Positions 53,273-63,059 of a DNA stretch of 64,000 nucleotides are shown here, one piece after another. Below the pieces are notes generated by a model. It was not told the origin of the DNA and did no database searches. It saw nothing but the letters and a program-made list of their open reading frames with translations. Location of the stretch: contig NZ_CP180316.1 of assembly GCF_051131705.1 (NCBI RefSeq), positions 4,278,001 through 4,342,000 of the forward strand, given 5' to 3'. The position numbers and the translations under genes are program-made. Position 1 is the first letter of the stretch; each line of letters begins with the position of its first letter. Origin of the DNA: Arthrobacter_M sp030063245. Its GTDB lineage: Bacteria > Actinomycetota > Actinomycetes > Actinomycetales > Micrococcaceae.

Positions 53273-53893
53273 TCAGAGGCCCCATTGCTCAATCGCGGGA
53301 GTGCGTTTGTCCCAGCCGAGGGTGCAAATTTTGGCAGTGCCCAACAAAAAGTGCCGGCCCTCAAACGCATCCAATTCAAGCCAGCGTGCGGCCAGCACCC
53401 GAAGGAAGTGCCCGTGGGCTACCAGTAGGGCATTCCCTACCATTGCCCCGTCCGGCTGGGTGCTCAATACCCGCGCAATGATGCCATCCGCCCGCGAGGC
53501 TACCTGGGCCAGTGTTTCCCCGTTGGGTACGCCGTCCTTCCAAATTAGGTAACCGGGGTTTTCCGCTCTGACCTCGGCGCTGTTGATGCCCTCATAGTCG
53601 CCGTAGTCCCATTCATGTGCGGCGGGTTCCACGATCGCGTCGGGGAACCCGGCGATACCGGCCGTACGACGTGCCCGCTGCAACGGAGACGTCAGTACCA
53701 GGTCAAAATCGACACCCCGCAGGGCCGCCTTGGCCGATAGTGCCTGTTCCTCACCGAGCTCCGTTAGCGGCAGGTCCGTCAAACCCGTGTACTGCCCGCT
53801 CCTGGACCATTCGGTTTCCCCGTGTCGCAGCAGCCAGAGCTTGGGTGGTGCAGTCTCGGATGAGCGTGTCGCTGCGTCTGAATCAACCCTCAT
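53273..53893 (-). CDS. Histidine-phosphatase (phosphoglycerate-mutase-like) family enzyme
   Basis: 206 residues from ATG 53893, with GGAGG upstream. The catalytic LLRHGETEWSRSGQYTG (phospho-His about residue 22), LTSPLQRARRTA, and second His in LLVAHGHFLRVLAARW are complete; DYGDYEGI gives the acid residue. Members dephosphorylate small molecules or act as mutases; the substrate is open. Its start overlaps the end of the CCA-adding enzyme gene by 11 bases, indicating co-translation. Confidence 0.88.
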   Translation of the reverse strand: MRVDSDAATRSSETAPPKLWLLRHGETEWSRSGQYTGLTDLPLTELGEEQALSAKAALRGVDFDLVLTSPLQRARRTAGIAGFPDAIVEPAAHEWDYGDYEGINSAEVRAENPGYLIWKDGVPNGETLAQVASRADGIIARVLSTQPDGAMVGNALLVAHGHFLRVLAARWLELDAFEGRHFLLGTAKICTLGWDKRTPAIEQWGL

Positions 53894-55451
53894 GCTGTTC
53901 CTCCATTGACGGTGCATCTGGTATTCCGGAATGGACGTCCCTTGACCGGGGACCCGCAGCCTGACCGTCGCCGGTCCCGTCACCCGCGCTGCCGCCGTCG
54001 GTCCTGTCCCTGACAACGGCGGCCTCGGGCTGCTTCGACCACCACAGGCGAAGACGACGTTCTGCCTCCGCCTGATCCAGCGGACCGTCTTCCATTCGCT
54101 CCTCGAGCAGGAATTTGTAGGCCCGCCCCACCACGGGCCCGGGGTTCAAGCCCAACAAAACCATAATCCGGGCACCGTCAAGGTCCGGGCGGATCGAGGC
54201 CAGCTCTTCCTGCTCGTGCAGCACCGCGATTCTTTGCTCCAGGTCGTCGTAGGCAAAGGAGAGCCTGTCGGCCTTACGCTGATTGCGCGTCGTGACATCC
54301 GACCTTGTCAGTCGGTGCAGCCGCGGCAGCAACGGTCCGGCATCCGCGACGTACCGGCGAACGGCGGAATCCGTCCACTCCGCCTCACCATAGCCATAAA
54401 AGCGCATATGCAGCTCCACCAGGCGCGCAACGGCCTTGATGGAATCATTGTCGAAGCGCAGCGCTCTCATCCGTTTCGCCGTCAGCTTTGCGCCCACCAC
54501 GTCGTGGTGACGGAAGCTCACCGCACCGCCGGGTTCAAAGCGGCGTGTGGTCGGTTTCCCCACGTCATGCATCAGGGCGGCGAAGCGGAGCACAAAGTCG
54601 GGGCCCGGCACCGCGCCGTCCGGGCCGGTCTCCAGCTCCGCGGCCTGTTCCAATACCTGCAGTGAGTGCTGGTAGACATCTTTGTGCCGGTGGTGCTCAT
54701 CTGTTTCCAGCTTTAGCGCGGGAACTTCCGGTAGCACCTGCTCCGCCAGCCCGGTATCCACCAGAACATCGATCCCGGCACGCGGATCGGCCCCACAGAT
54801 CAGTTTGACCAGTTCATCACGCACCCGCTCCGCGGAAATAATACCGATCCGCGCTGCCATCGCGGTCATCGCCGCGTGCACGTCCGGGTGAATCGTCATG
54901 CCCAACTGGGCGGCGAAGCGGGCGGCGCGCATCATCCGCAGTGGATCATCTGAGAACGACGATTCAGGGGCGGCTGGTGTCCTGAGCAGTCCTGCGCGCA
55001 GGTCCCGGACACCGCCGAAAGGGTCCACCAGTTCCATGGATGGGAGACGCAGTGCCATCGAGTTAATGGTGAAATCGCGCCGCTGCAGATCATCCCGCAG
55101 GGATTTACCGAACGCCACCGAAGGCTTGCGGGAGTCCGCCTCATACGCCTCAGCACGGTAGGTGGTGACTTCAATCGTCAGCGGTTTGCCGTCGCGCCCG
55201 TTCTTCCGGAAGGCAATGGTGCCGAAGGCGCGGCCGATCTCCCAATGAGCATCCGCCCACTTCTTGGCCACCCGCAGGGTCTCTTCCGGGGTGGCATCGG
55301 TGGTGAAATCCAGATCCGGAGAGCCGCGCCCCAGAAAGAGATCGCGGACCGGCCCTCCCACCAGCGATATTTCATGCCCGGCGTCCACAAAGAGCTGCCC
55401 CAGTTCGAGTACGACCGGGTCTAGCGACGAGCTATCAAGATCTTGCACCAT
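53883..55451 (-). CDS. cca: CCA tRNA nucleotidyltransferase
   Basis: 522 residues. Nucleotidyltransferase head: EISLVGGPVRDLFLGR and SPDLDFTTDATPEE (metal-binding DxD about residue 50), RRDFTINSMAL, the nucleotide-selecting region, and an HD domain LRFAALMHDVGKPTTRRF. Adds or repairs the 3' CCA of tRNAs. A low-complexity C-terminal tail (about 480-522) overlaps the phosphatase gene. Divergent from the NUDIX gene, as in the origin-proximal block of many actinobacteria. Confidence 0.93.
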   Translation of the reverse strand: MVQDLDSSSLDPVVLELGQLFVDAGHEISLVGGPVRDLFLGRGSPDLDFTTDATPEETLRVAKKWADAHWEIGRAFGTIAFRKNGRDGKPLTIEVTTYRAEAYEADSRKPSVAFGKSLRDDLQRRDFTINSMALRLPSMELVDPFGGVRDLRAGLLRTPAAPESSFSDDPLRMMRAARFAAQLGMTIHPDVHAAMTAMAARIGIISAERVRDELVKLICGADPRAGIDVLVDTGLAEQVLPEVPALKLETDEHHRHKDVYQHSLQVLEQAAELETGPDGAVPGPDFVLRFAALMHDVGKPTTRRFEPGGAVSFRHHDVVGAKLTAKRMRALRFDNDSIKAVARLVELHMRFYGYGEAEWTDSAVRRYVADAGPLLPRLHRLTRSDVTTRNQRKADRLSFAYDDLEQRIAVLHEQEELASIRPDLDGARIMVLLGLNPGPVVGRAYKFLLEERMEDGPLDQAEAERRLRLWWSKQPEAAVVRDRTDGGSAGDGTGDGQAAGPRSRDVHSGIPDAPSMEEQHEG

Positions 55452-55569
55452 AGTTCTTTAACAATGCCAGACTTTTTGCTGACGGCCGGGTTCTGCACTC
55501 GCACGGGGGTGCGGAACGGAGCGGACAGTCTGTCCTCATCTGCGCGCAAAGGTAGTTAGAGTGGAGGTC

Positions 55570-56109
55570 ATGGCCCACCCAGTTCCGAGCGCTCCGAAGA
55601 GGACACCGTTGCCGTCGGCAATCGGTGCCCACATCGCGCCCGGAGGACACCATCAGGTGTCGGCGCTCCCGACCGTGGAAGAGATTTCGGCCGGCGGCGT
55701 CGTGGTGGACAAGGCCGACGACGAACTACGGGTTGCGATTATCGCGCGCCTGAACCGCGGGGGCCGGCTTGAGTGGTGCCTGCCGAAGGGCCATCCCGAA
55801 AACCAGGAAAACCATGAACAGGCAGCCGTCCGCGAGATTGAGGAAGAAACGGGCATCCGTGGCCAGGTATTGGCGCCGCTGGGCAGCATCGATTATTGGT
55901 TCACCGTCAGCGGGCACCGCGTCCACAAGACGGTGCACCACTACCTGTTGCGCGCGACAGGAGGGTACCTGACCATCGAGAATGATCCGGACCACGAGGC
56001 GGTGGATGTCGCCTGGGTGAAACTGGCCGACCTGCCCAAACGGCTCTCCTTCCCGAACGAACGCCGGATCGCCGATCTGGCCAAGGACATCCTGCCTGCA
56101 GACTTTTAG
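55570..56109 (+). CDS. NUDIX hydrolase
   Basis: 179 residues from ATG 55570; an alternative GTG lies at 55561. After a disordered N-terminus (about 35 residues) the fold begins EEISAGGVVVDKADD. The Nudix box runs from GHPENQENHEQAA to REIEEETGI with all Glu metal ligands. RLEWCLPKGH just before is typical of the Ap4A/NTP-type group next to cca and murJ in actinobacteria. It hydrolyses a nucleoside diphosphate derivative; substrate unproven. Confidence 0.9.
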   Translation: MAHPVPSAPKRTPLPSAIGAHIAPGGHHQVSALPTVEEISAGGVVVDKADDELRVAIIARLNRGGRLEWCLPKGHPENQENHEQAAVREIEEETGIRGQVLAPLGSIDYWFTVSGHRVHKTVHHYLLRATGGYLTIENDPDHEAVDVAWVKLADLPKRLSFPNERRIADLAKDILPADF

Positions 56110-56134
56110 CCCCTCAATGAGATGATGGGTGGCG

Positions 56135-57859
56135 ATGACTAAGCAAGAAGCAACGGATCCGTCCTCCGGTCCCGCCATCCCCCCAGCGTCCGGCACGGGC
56201 ATTCTCACTGCTCCCACGATGGCCCGTTCCAGCGCCAACATGGCCGCTGGTACGCTTGCCTCCCGCGTCCTCGGCTTCGTCAAGGGCATGATCCTGGGCG
56301 TTGCGGTGGGCGGCTCACCGGTCGCCAGCATTTTTGATGCGGCCAACAACCTGCCCAACATCATTTATCTCTTGGTGGCCGGCGGAGTGTTCAACGCCGT
56401 GCTTATCCCTCAGATCGTCAAGGCCAGCAAGCGACCTGACCGCGGAGCGGACTTCATTTCCCGGATCCTCACGCTCGCCGTGATTCTCCTGTTGGCCGTC
56501 ACCGTGCTGCTCACCGCTGCCGCCCGTCCCGTCATGATGCTGACCACTGACTTCACGGAACAAAAGCTCTCGCTGGTCACCGCCTTCGCCGCCTTGCTCC
56601 TGCCGCAAATATTCTTCTACGGCTTCTACTCGCTGTTGGGTCAGGTCCTCAACGCGCACGGCACCTTTGCGGCCTACGCCTGGTCCCCGGTCGTGAACAA
56701 CATCATCGCCATCGCCGGGCTGGTGACGTTCATCGCCATTGCCGGCAGCAACGCCTTCTCCCCGCACTCTGTCGAAAACTGGACGTCAACCCAGACGCTG
56801 ATCCTGGCCGGTTCTGCGACGCTCGGGATTGTGCTCCAATCTTTGGTGCTGCTCTGGCCGCTGAAAAGGCTCGGTCTGGGACTGCGGCCCAAGTTCGGCT
56901 GGCGCGGCGTGGGGCTCAAGGCCACGGGCAAGATCGCAGCCTGGACCATGGGGACCATGGTGATCGGTAATCTCACGTTCCTGCTGATCGGCTATGTTGC
57001 CACGATTGCCACGGCCGCTCAGACAGATGAAGGCAACGGGACGCCGATCGCGGGCAATTTTGAGCTTAGCCGCGCCACCGAGGTGTACATTCTGCCTCAC
57101 TCGGTGGTTGCACTCTCGATTGCCACGGTGCTGTTCACCAGAATTGCCCGCGCTGCGGCCGACAAGGACGACGACGGCGTGCGCACCTTTCTCTCGCAGG
57201 GACTGCGGACCATCGGTGTCGCCACCGTCTTCGGTGCCGTCGCACTGCTGGTGCTTTCGGGCCCCTTCGGCATGCTGTTCAGCGGCGGTAACCGGCAGAC
57301 CGCCTTGAATATCGCCATCACGCTGGCCATCCTGGCGGTCGGCTCACCCTTTTTGAGCGCGAATTTCATGATGAACAGGGTTTTTTACGCCTCCGAGAAC
57401 GCCAAGACACCGTTCATCATTCAGTGCCTGCTGATCATTTTCGGTGTCGGCACAGCAGTTGCGGCAGCATTCCTACCCAAAGACGTCATCATTTTTGGCC
57501 TCGCCCTGAGTTACACGCTGGGCAATATACTCGCCGTAGCCGTAAGCCATTTGTTTCTGCGGTCCCGACTGGGTAACTACGGAACGGCTGGCATTTTCCG
57601 TTCTCATCTGAGGTTTGCGGGAGCCGCTGCTGCTGCGGGAATTCTCGGCGCAGCAGTGTTGTGGGCCCTAGGCGGATTTGACCTGAATGGCTTTTCCTGG
57701 CATTCAATCGTGACCGCTGCGGTGACGCTCGCCGTCGTCGGACTCGTCATGGCGGTGACCTACCTGGCCGTGCTAAAGGTCTTCAAGGTCTCTGAACTGG
57801 CCGATTTCCTTGACCCTTTGTTGGCCAGATTCCGTGGACGGGTGCCCGTGCGCCGGTAG
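56135..57859 (+). CDS. murJ: Lipid II flippase MurJ (MviN)
   Basis: 574 residues from ATG 56135 (GTG 56129 possible). Fourteen helices of the MVF fold. SSANMAAGTLASRVLGFVKG with the conserved Arg, FDAANNLPNIIYLLVAGGVF, and ELSRATEVYILPHSVVALSI are MurJ signatures. Flips lipid II across the membrane for peptidoglycan synthesis. Followed by a pseudokinase/discoidin-like gene that in mycobacteria is fused to MviN as C-terminal domains; here it is separate, 113 bases away. Confidence 0.95.
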   Translation: MTKQEATDPSSGPAIPPASGTGILTAPTMARSSANMAAGTLASRVLGFVKGMILGVAVGGSPVASIFDAANNLPNIIYLLVAGGVFNAVLIPQIVKASKRPDRGADFISRILTLAVILLLAVTVLLTAAARPVMMLTTDFTEQKLSLVTAFAALLLPQIFFYGFYSLLGQVLNAHGTFAAYAWSPVVNNIIAIAGLVTFIAIAGSNAFSPHSVENWTSTQTLILAGSATLGIVLQSLVLLWPLKRLGLGLRPKFGWRGVGLKATGKIAAWTMGTMVIGNLTFLLIGYVATIATAAQTDEGNGTPIAGNFELSRATEVYILPHSVVALSIATVLFTRIARAAADKDDDGVRTFLSQGLRTIGVATVFGAVALLVLSGPFGMLFSGGNRQTALNIAITLAILAVGSPFLSANFMMNRVFYASENAKTPFIIQCLLIIFGVGTAVAAAFLPKDVIIFGLALSYTLGNILAVAVSHLFLRSRLGNYGTAGIFRSHLRFAGAAAAAGILGAAVLWALGGFDLNGFSWHSIVTAAVTLAVVGLVMAVTYLAVLKVFKVSELADFLDPLLARFRGRVPVRR

Positions 57860-57972
57860 ATGCCGGGACATCATATCGGAACCTACCGGGTTGATCCGAT
57901 AGGATCGGAAGCTGATACGCCCTGCGCCGCCTTCCGGCGCGTGGGCGCCGCTGGTCTTTGAAGGAGGATGCG

Positions 57973-59568
57973 GTGTCACAATCCGTTGACGTGGGCTCTG
58001 TCCTCGGCGGACGCTACAAAGTGACCGCTCATGTCCTGGTCACCGCCGAGCACGATACCGTGCTGGACGGCGTTGATCAGGTCCTGAACCGACCCGTCAG
58101 TATTCTGGTGGCAGGCCCCGGTCATGCCGGGAACCTCACTATTGGTGCCCGTGAGGTGGCGACGGGAGAAAGACATGCGAATCTGCAGATCCTGGATCTG
58201 GGCACCAGCGATGGCGCCACTTATCTGATTTCCAACAAGAGCGCTGCGGCGGAGCTCCTTGATCTGGTGGTTCCGACCGAGCCTTTTGTCGAGCCCGTTT
58301 TCACCGACACGCTGGGAAACGAAATCTTCGGCATACCCCGGGCTGAATCGCCCGACAGCGCCGACGGATATGACTATGTCTACGAGGATGATTCCCCTGT
58401 AGAGCCCGGTGCCTCCACCCCTGCGTCCGCGTCCCGGCAGCAGGACGAGGCCGCTACCAGGTCCGCTCCGGCCGCATCCGCGATGGGCGGGAAAGCCACG
58501 GGCGCCGTTCCCCCGCAGCAGCCAGCGGCTGCTCCCTCGGAACGTCCCGCGCCGCCCGTGGTGCGTCCCACCTCGATCAAGGCCCCCCGCCGGCAGCCCG
58601 CCTCGTCAGCCCCTCCTGCCACCGCCAGCCACGCTCAACAGGGGACGTCGGCTGCGCCGCTCGTAAAAGAGCCCGTAGAACCGCCGGCTAAGGAGCCCGC
58701 AACACCGCCGGAGCCCTCAGCACCCAAGGTGACCCTCTGGTCCGAAGAGGACTACGGGTTCCTTAACCACGAGCACGCCGCCGAGCCCGCCACGGGCACC
58801 GGGGCGAGGTCATCGGGAGCCGCCCGTGCGCCGTCGAGCTTCCCCGCTTCCGCACGGGAAGCTAGTGTCGAATTCGATGAAAATGCCGAGGAGGATGACG
58901 ACGCGGCCAACGCTCCGCGGACGAGCGGGCGCTGGCTTGTCGGTGGCGTCGTCTCAATCATCATCGTCGCCGCACTGATTCTGGCCGTGACCAACCTCGG
59001 CAGTTGGTTCGGCGGCAATCAGAGCGCTGCTCCGGCATCGTCCCACTCGCAACAGCAGGCTTCGGCCAGTTCCTCCGCCACGGGTGCCGGTTCTCCCTCT
59101 GCGCGAGCCACACCGGCGGTTGTTCCGGCCATCGCTTCGGTTGCCCGTTTGAGTCCGGATGCCCCCACCTTGGGCCAGGAATTCGACAACAAACTTCCCA
59201 CCACTTTTGACGGCAACCCTGCTACCTTCTGGCAGACACTGGAATTCTCCAATGACACGTTCGCCGGGCTAACGTCCAGCATCAATCTCGTTGTCACGTT
59301 AAAGGCAGCCGCAGATATCAGCACGGTGGCACTGGCCCAGCTCGGCGGGTCCGGCGGCAGCTTCAAGCTGCTGACCAACACCACACCGACGCTGGACGGT
59401 GCCACTGAGATCGGTACCGGCAGCTTCACGGCTCCCAGCATCACCCTCAGCGCGCCGCAAGGCACGAAGGCACAGTACGTCATCATCAGCTTTACCCAGC
59501 TGCCCAAGCAGCAGACGTTCCAAACGTATCCGTACGGTGTGAAGATCGCGGAAATCGTTATCAAGTAG
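57973..59568 (+). CDS. Pseudokinase-like/membrane protein with extracellular beta domain, MurJ-associated
   Basis: 531 residues from GTG 57973, with AGGAGG six bases upstream. N-terminal part (SVLGGRYKVTAHVLVTAEHD, then LDGVDQVLNRPVSILV) resembles the N-lobe of a Ser/Thr kinase but lacks a Gly-rich loop and catalytic motifs. A Pro/Ala/Ser-rich disordered region (about 135-310) is followed by one membrane helix (LVGGVVSIIIVAALILAVTN, about 325) and an external domain of about 150 residues resembling the discoidin-like fold. Mirrors the C-terminal half of mycobacterial MviN. Probably regulates MurJ activity or localisation (inference). Confidence 0.7.
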   Translation: MSQSVDVGSVLGGRYKVTAHVLVTAEHDTVLDGVDQVLNRPVSILVAGPGHAGNLTIGAREVATGERHANLQILDLGTSDGATYLISNKSAAAELLDLVVPTEPFVEPVFTDTLGNEIFGIPRAESPDSADGYDYVYEDDSPVEPGASTPASASRQQDEAATRSAPAASAMGGKATGAVPPQQPAAAPSERPAPPVVRPTSIKAPRRQPASSAPPATASHAQQGTSAAPLVKEPVEPPAKEPATPPEPSAPKVTLWSEEDYGFLNHEHAAEPATGTGARSSGAARAPSSFPASAREASVEFDENAEEDDDAANAPRTSGRWLVGGVVSIIIVAALILAVTNLGSWFGGNQSAAPASSHSQQQASASSSATGAGSPSARATPAVVPAIASVARLSPDAPTLGQEFDNKLPTTFDGNPATFWQTLEFSNDTFAGLTSSINLVVTLKAAADISTVALAQLGGSGGSFKLLTNTTPTLDGATEIGTGSFTAPSITLSAPQGTKAQYVIISFTQLPKQQTFQTYPYGVKIAEIVIK

Positions 59569-59674
59569 GCGCGGTTGCGCACGTAATCTGTGGTTGCGTC
59601 CCCAACCCATCTGGAATAAGGTCCGCCACGAATCAGTTGTGATGGTGGCAAGCCCACCCCAAATGGGCCCATCT

Positions 59675-60655
59675 ATGCAGGAAGAGGTTCTCCGACCCGT
59701 GAACACCAAAGCAAGTCCGGCCCCAGAGGTTCGGGATGTCATCATTGTGGGTTCCGGCCCGGCTGGTTACACCGCTGCCGTCTATACTGCCCGCGCCAAC
59801 CTGAAGCCGTTACTGATCGCTGGCTCGGTCACAGCCGGCGGTGAATTGATGAACACCACTGACGTGGAAAATTACCCCGGATTCCCCGACGGCATCATGG
59901 GTCCTGACCTGATGGAACAGTTCGAAAAGCAGGCCGAGCGGTTCGGCACCGAGATCATGTTTGAGGACGCAGCAACACTTGACCTTGCCGGCGAGGTGAA
60001 AACCATCACCCTTGGAGACGGTCAGGTGTTTGCTGCCCGCTCCGTGATCATCTCGACCGGTTCCGCGTACCGGGAGCTGGGACTGCCCGATGAAAAGCGC
60101 CTGTCCGGCCACGGAGTCAGCTGGTGTGCCACGTGCGACGGTTTCTTCTTCAAGGACCAGGACATCGCCGTCATCGGTGGCGGTGACTCGGCCATGGAGG
60201 AAGCTCTGTTCCTGACAAAGTTTGCCCGCACCGTGACCGTCGTTCACCGCAGGGACACCCTGCGTGCGTCCAAGATCATGCAGGATCGGGCTCTGCAAAA
60301 TGAGAAGATCAGCTTTATCTGGAACTCAGAAGTTGTTGGTGTCGACGGCGAAACGAAGGTCTCGGGTCTGCGCCTGAACAACCTCGTTACCGGAGTGAAG
60401 AGCCCCCTTGCCGTAACGGGAGTTTTCGTTGCCATAGGCAATGACCCAAGGATTGACCTCGTCAAGGACCAACTGACCCTGACCGCGGCCGGAACCATAG
60501 CCGTCGACGGCCGATCGTCCAAGACCAGTGTCCCCGGCGTCTTTGCCGCCGGTGACGTCATCGATCCGACCTACCGGCAGGCCATCACGGCGGCCGGCTC
60601 AGGGTGTGCGGCTGCATTGGACGTGGAGCACTTCCTCTCCGACCTCGACTCCTGA
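59675..60655 (+). CDS. trxB: Thioredoxin-disulfide reductase
   Basis: About 326 residues. FAD motif IIVGSGPAGYTAAVYTARA, NAD(P) motif AVIGGGDSAMEEALFL, redox-active SWCATCDGFFF, and C-terminal TSVPGVFAAGDVIDPTYRQA. Reduces thioredoxin with NADPH. The start is uncertain: ATG 59675 or GTG 59699; upstream codons from 59594 are unlikely. Followed after 42 bases by trxA, its substrate. Confidence 0.95.
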   Translation: MQEEVLRPVNTKASPAPEVRDVIIVGSGPAGYTAAVYTARANLKPLLIAGSVTAGGELMNTTDVENYPGFPDGIMGPDLMEQFEKQAERFGTEIMFEDAATLDLAGEVKTITLGDGQVFAARSVIISTGSAYRELGLPDEKRLSGHGVSWCATCDGFFFKDQDIAVIGGGDSAMEEALFLTKFARTVTVVHRRDTLRASKIMQDRALQNEKISFIWNSEVVGVDGETKVSGLRLNNLVTGVKSPLAVTGVFVAIGNDPRIDLVKDQLTLTAAGTIAVDGRSSKTSVPGVFAAGDVIDPTYRQAITAAGSGCAAALDVEHFLSDLDS

Positions 60656-60697
60656 AAACTTAAACGTAATACCCGTCCAAATCAGAAAGAGGATGCC

Positions 60698-61024
60698 ATG
60701 AGCAATGCCAAGAGTGTCACCGATGCAACCTTCCAGGCAGACGTCATTTCCGCTGACAGGCCCGTAATTGTCGATTTTTGGGCCGAATGGTGCGGACCTT
60801 GCCGAAAATTGGGACCGATCCTGGATCAGATCTCGGTTGACTACGCGGACAAGATCGATGTGGTCAAGGTGGACATCGACGAAAACCCGGCCATTGCAGC
60901 CCAGTACGGCATAACGTCCATCCCTGCTGTCTATTTGTTCCAGGCCGGCGAAGTGAAAAGCACCGTCATTGGTGCCCGGCCGAAACAATACTTTGAGAAG
61001 GAATTTGCCGACTACCTGCAGTAA
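60698..61024 (+). CDS. trxA: Thioredoxin
   Basis: 108 residues, the usual length. DFWAEWCGPCRKLGP with the WCGPC active site at about residues 31-35, cis-Pro context TSIPAVYLF. Start ATG 60698 after AGAGGA. Cytoplasmic disulfide reductant. Forms the trxB-trxA pair that in actinobacteria leads to the par genes; here an IS1634-type element follows 95 bases later. Confidence 0.96.
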   Translation: MSNAKSVTDATFQADVISADRPVIVDFWAEWCGPCRKLGPILDQISVDYADKIDVVKVDIDENPAIAAQYGITSIPAVYLFQAGEVKSTVIGARPKQYFEKEFADYLQ

Positions 61025-61136
61025 TTTCCGCTAGGGAAATTTCAGCTAAAGAAGTTTCAGCTGGAGACGGGGTTCAGCAGCGCCTGGTGGACGGCGGCCG
61101 GACAAAGGCAAACGGACTTTAGGCTGAAGTTACGTG

Positions 61137-61184
61137 GGCTCGTTCCCCGGTTTCCCTGCGGATTCCGGGGAACGAGCCATTTTT
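61137..61184 (+). terminator. Terminator at the left end of the IS1634-type element
   Basis: GGCTCGTTCCCCGG, 14-base loop, CCGGGGAACGAGCC: 14 perfect pairs, followed by ATTTTTAT. Would stop transcripts coming from trxA before they reach the transposase. Confidence 0.85.
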
Positions 61185-61259
61185 ATGACAATATTTGTAG
61201 CCACTAAATTCTTTCGAATACCCCTCCATTTTCGTAACCGATCGGCGTATTCTTCCGGT

Positions 61260-62999
61260 ATGAAGCAGTTGACGTCCGCAATGCATGTAGCCGTGAATAC
61301 TTCCAACCGTGTGAACAAGAACGGCGTGGAGGTCCAGTATCGTTCGGTGTTGCTGCGGCGCAGCTACCGGGAGGAAGGCAAGGTCAAGCACGAGACCCTG
61401 GCCAACCTCTCCGCCTTGCCTGAACCGGCGATTGAGACGCTGAAGGCGTCGCTGGCAGGCAGGACGATGGTAGAAGCCGGTGCGCAGCTGGTACTGGCTC
61501 GTTCCCTGCCGCACGGTCATATCGAGGCGGTCTACGCCCTGGCGAAGGGGCTGTGTTTCGAATCAATGTTGGGGCCGGCCTGCCGGGAACGGGACCTGAT
61601 CATGGCCCTGCTCGCGGCAAGGATCTGTGCGCCGTCGCCGAAGCTGGCGACCTTGTCCTGGTTCGCTGACACCACCCTGGGACCGGACCTGGGGCCAGTG
61701 AGCACCGATGACCTCTACCGGGCAATGGACTGGCTCTACAAACGGCAGGGCCGGATCGAGAAAACCTTGGCGAGGAAGTATCTGCGCACCGAGCAAAACC
61801 CGGAGAAACCGGCCCTGTTCGACCTGTCCTCGTCCTGGGTAACCGGCACCCACAACCCGCTGGCCGCCCACGGGTACTCGCGGGATAAGAAGCGCGGCGT
61901 GGAGCAGATCGAGTACGGGATGCTGGCCACCCGTGCCGGGATCCCGATCGCGGTGCGCGTGGTGCCGGGGAACACTGCGGACCCCGCCGCCTTCATTGGC
62001 ATCGCCGCCGAAATCCAGGCCCTGGCCGGGGTTGATGACATGGTCATGGTCGGGGACCGGGGCATGATCACTTCCGCCCGGATCCGTGAGCTGAAAAAGA
62101 CCTCCCTGGGCTGGGTCAGTGCGTTGCGTAACTCCGCGATCCAAGCCCTCGCCGAGGACCAGGGCCCTTTGCAGATGAGCTTGTTCGATGAGCAGAACCT
62201 GGCCGAAATCAGCCACCCGGACTACCCCGGTGAACGCCTGATCGCCTGCTATAACCCGCCCGTGGCCGCCCGCCGCTCCCGCAAGCGCGAGGAGCTACTG
62301 CAGGTCACCGAAGAGCGGCTAAAAGTCATTCAGGCTGCGGTGAGTGCCGGCCGGCTCACCAACGCCGGGAAAACCGGGGTGCGGGTCGGTAAGACCGTGG
62401 GGCTGAACAACATGGCCAAGCACTTCATCATCACGATCACCGACACCACCCTAAGCTACGCACGCAACCCCGAATCCATCGCCCGCGAAGCGGACCTGGA
62501 CGGGATCTACATCATCCGCACCAGCGTTGACGCGGACACCATGGACGCGGCCGAGACGGTGCGCGTCTACAAGGCGTTGGCGAACGTGGAAAAGATCTTC
62601 AAAACCCTCAAATCCAGGGACCTGCAGATCCGCCCGGTCTACCACCACACCGAAGAACGCACCCGCGCCCACGTGTTCCTGTGCATGCTCGCCGGACACC
62701 TGACCTGGCACCTACGCGAGGCCCTCAACCCGCTGACCTACACCGATGAGAACCGGCCCGTACCCGAGGAGCCCGTGGCTTCCGTGCACCGCTCCATCGC
62801 CGCCCAAACCAAGGCCCACACCCAAAAACTGGCCGATGGCACCCCGGCCCGCAGCTACCAAGGCCTACTCACACACCTGGCCACCAGGACCCGAAACACC
62901 ATGAACATTATCGGCACCACCGGCACCTTCGAACTACTCGCCGTCCCCACGCCGATCCAGCACCAAGCCGCGATCCTCATCCAAGACCACACAAAGTAG
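61260..62999 (+). CDS. IS1634/IS4-group transposase
   Basis: 579 residues from ATG 61260. N-terminal region VQYRSVLLRRSYREEGKVKH typical of IS1634. Catalytic residues: first Asp in ALFDLSSSWVTG, second in MVMVGDRGMITSARI, Glu in YHHTEERTRAHVFLCMLAGH (the Y-R-E region). Frame intact, so the element may still be active. No accessory gene. High similarity between ends and a complete gene suggest a recent arrival. Confidence 0.92.
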   Translation: MKQLTSAMHVAVNTSNRVNKNGVEVQYRSVLLRRSYREEGKVKHETLANLSALPEPAIETLKASLAGRTMVEAGAQLVLARSLPHGHIEAVYALAKGLCFESMLGPACRERDLIMALLAARICAPSPKLATLSWFADTTLGPDLGPVSTDDLYRAMDWLYKRQGRIEKTLARKYLRTEQNPEKPALFDLSSSWVTGTHNPLAAHGYSRDKKRGVEQIEYGMLATRAGIPIAVRVVPGNTADPAAFIGIAAEIQALAGVDDMVMVGDRGMITSARIRELKKTSLGWVSALRNSAIQALAEDQGPLQMSLFDEQNLAEISHPDYPGERLIACYNPPVAARRSRKREELLQVTEERLKVIQAAVSAGRLTNAGKTGVRVGKTVGLNNMAKHFIITITDTTLSYARNPESIAREADLDGIYIIRTSVDADTMDAAETVRVYKALANVEKIFKTLKSRDLQIRPVYHHTEERTRAHVFLCMLAGHLTWHLREALNPLTYTDENRPVPEEPVASVHRSIAAQTKAHTQKLADGTPARSYQGLLTHLATRTRNTMNIIGTTGTFELLAVPTPIQHQAAILIQDHTK

Positions 63000-63017
63000 C
63001 CAGACACCCCAGACGCA

Positions 63018-63059
63018 AAGACAGGAAGGTCCCCGGAAACCCGGGGACCTTCCTGTCTT
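63018..63059 (+). terminator. Long perfect hairpin after the transposase
   Basis: Arms of 19 bp (63018-63036 and 63041-63059; core AAGGTCCCCGG / CCGGGGACCTT) with loop AAAC. The outer arm ends in TCCTGTCTT. Acts as a terminator for the transposase and, being symmetric, may also block transcription from the right. Confidence 0.82.
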
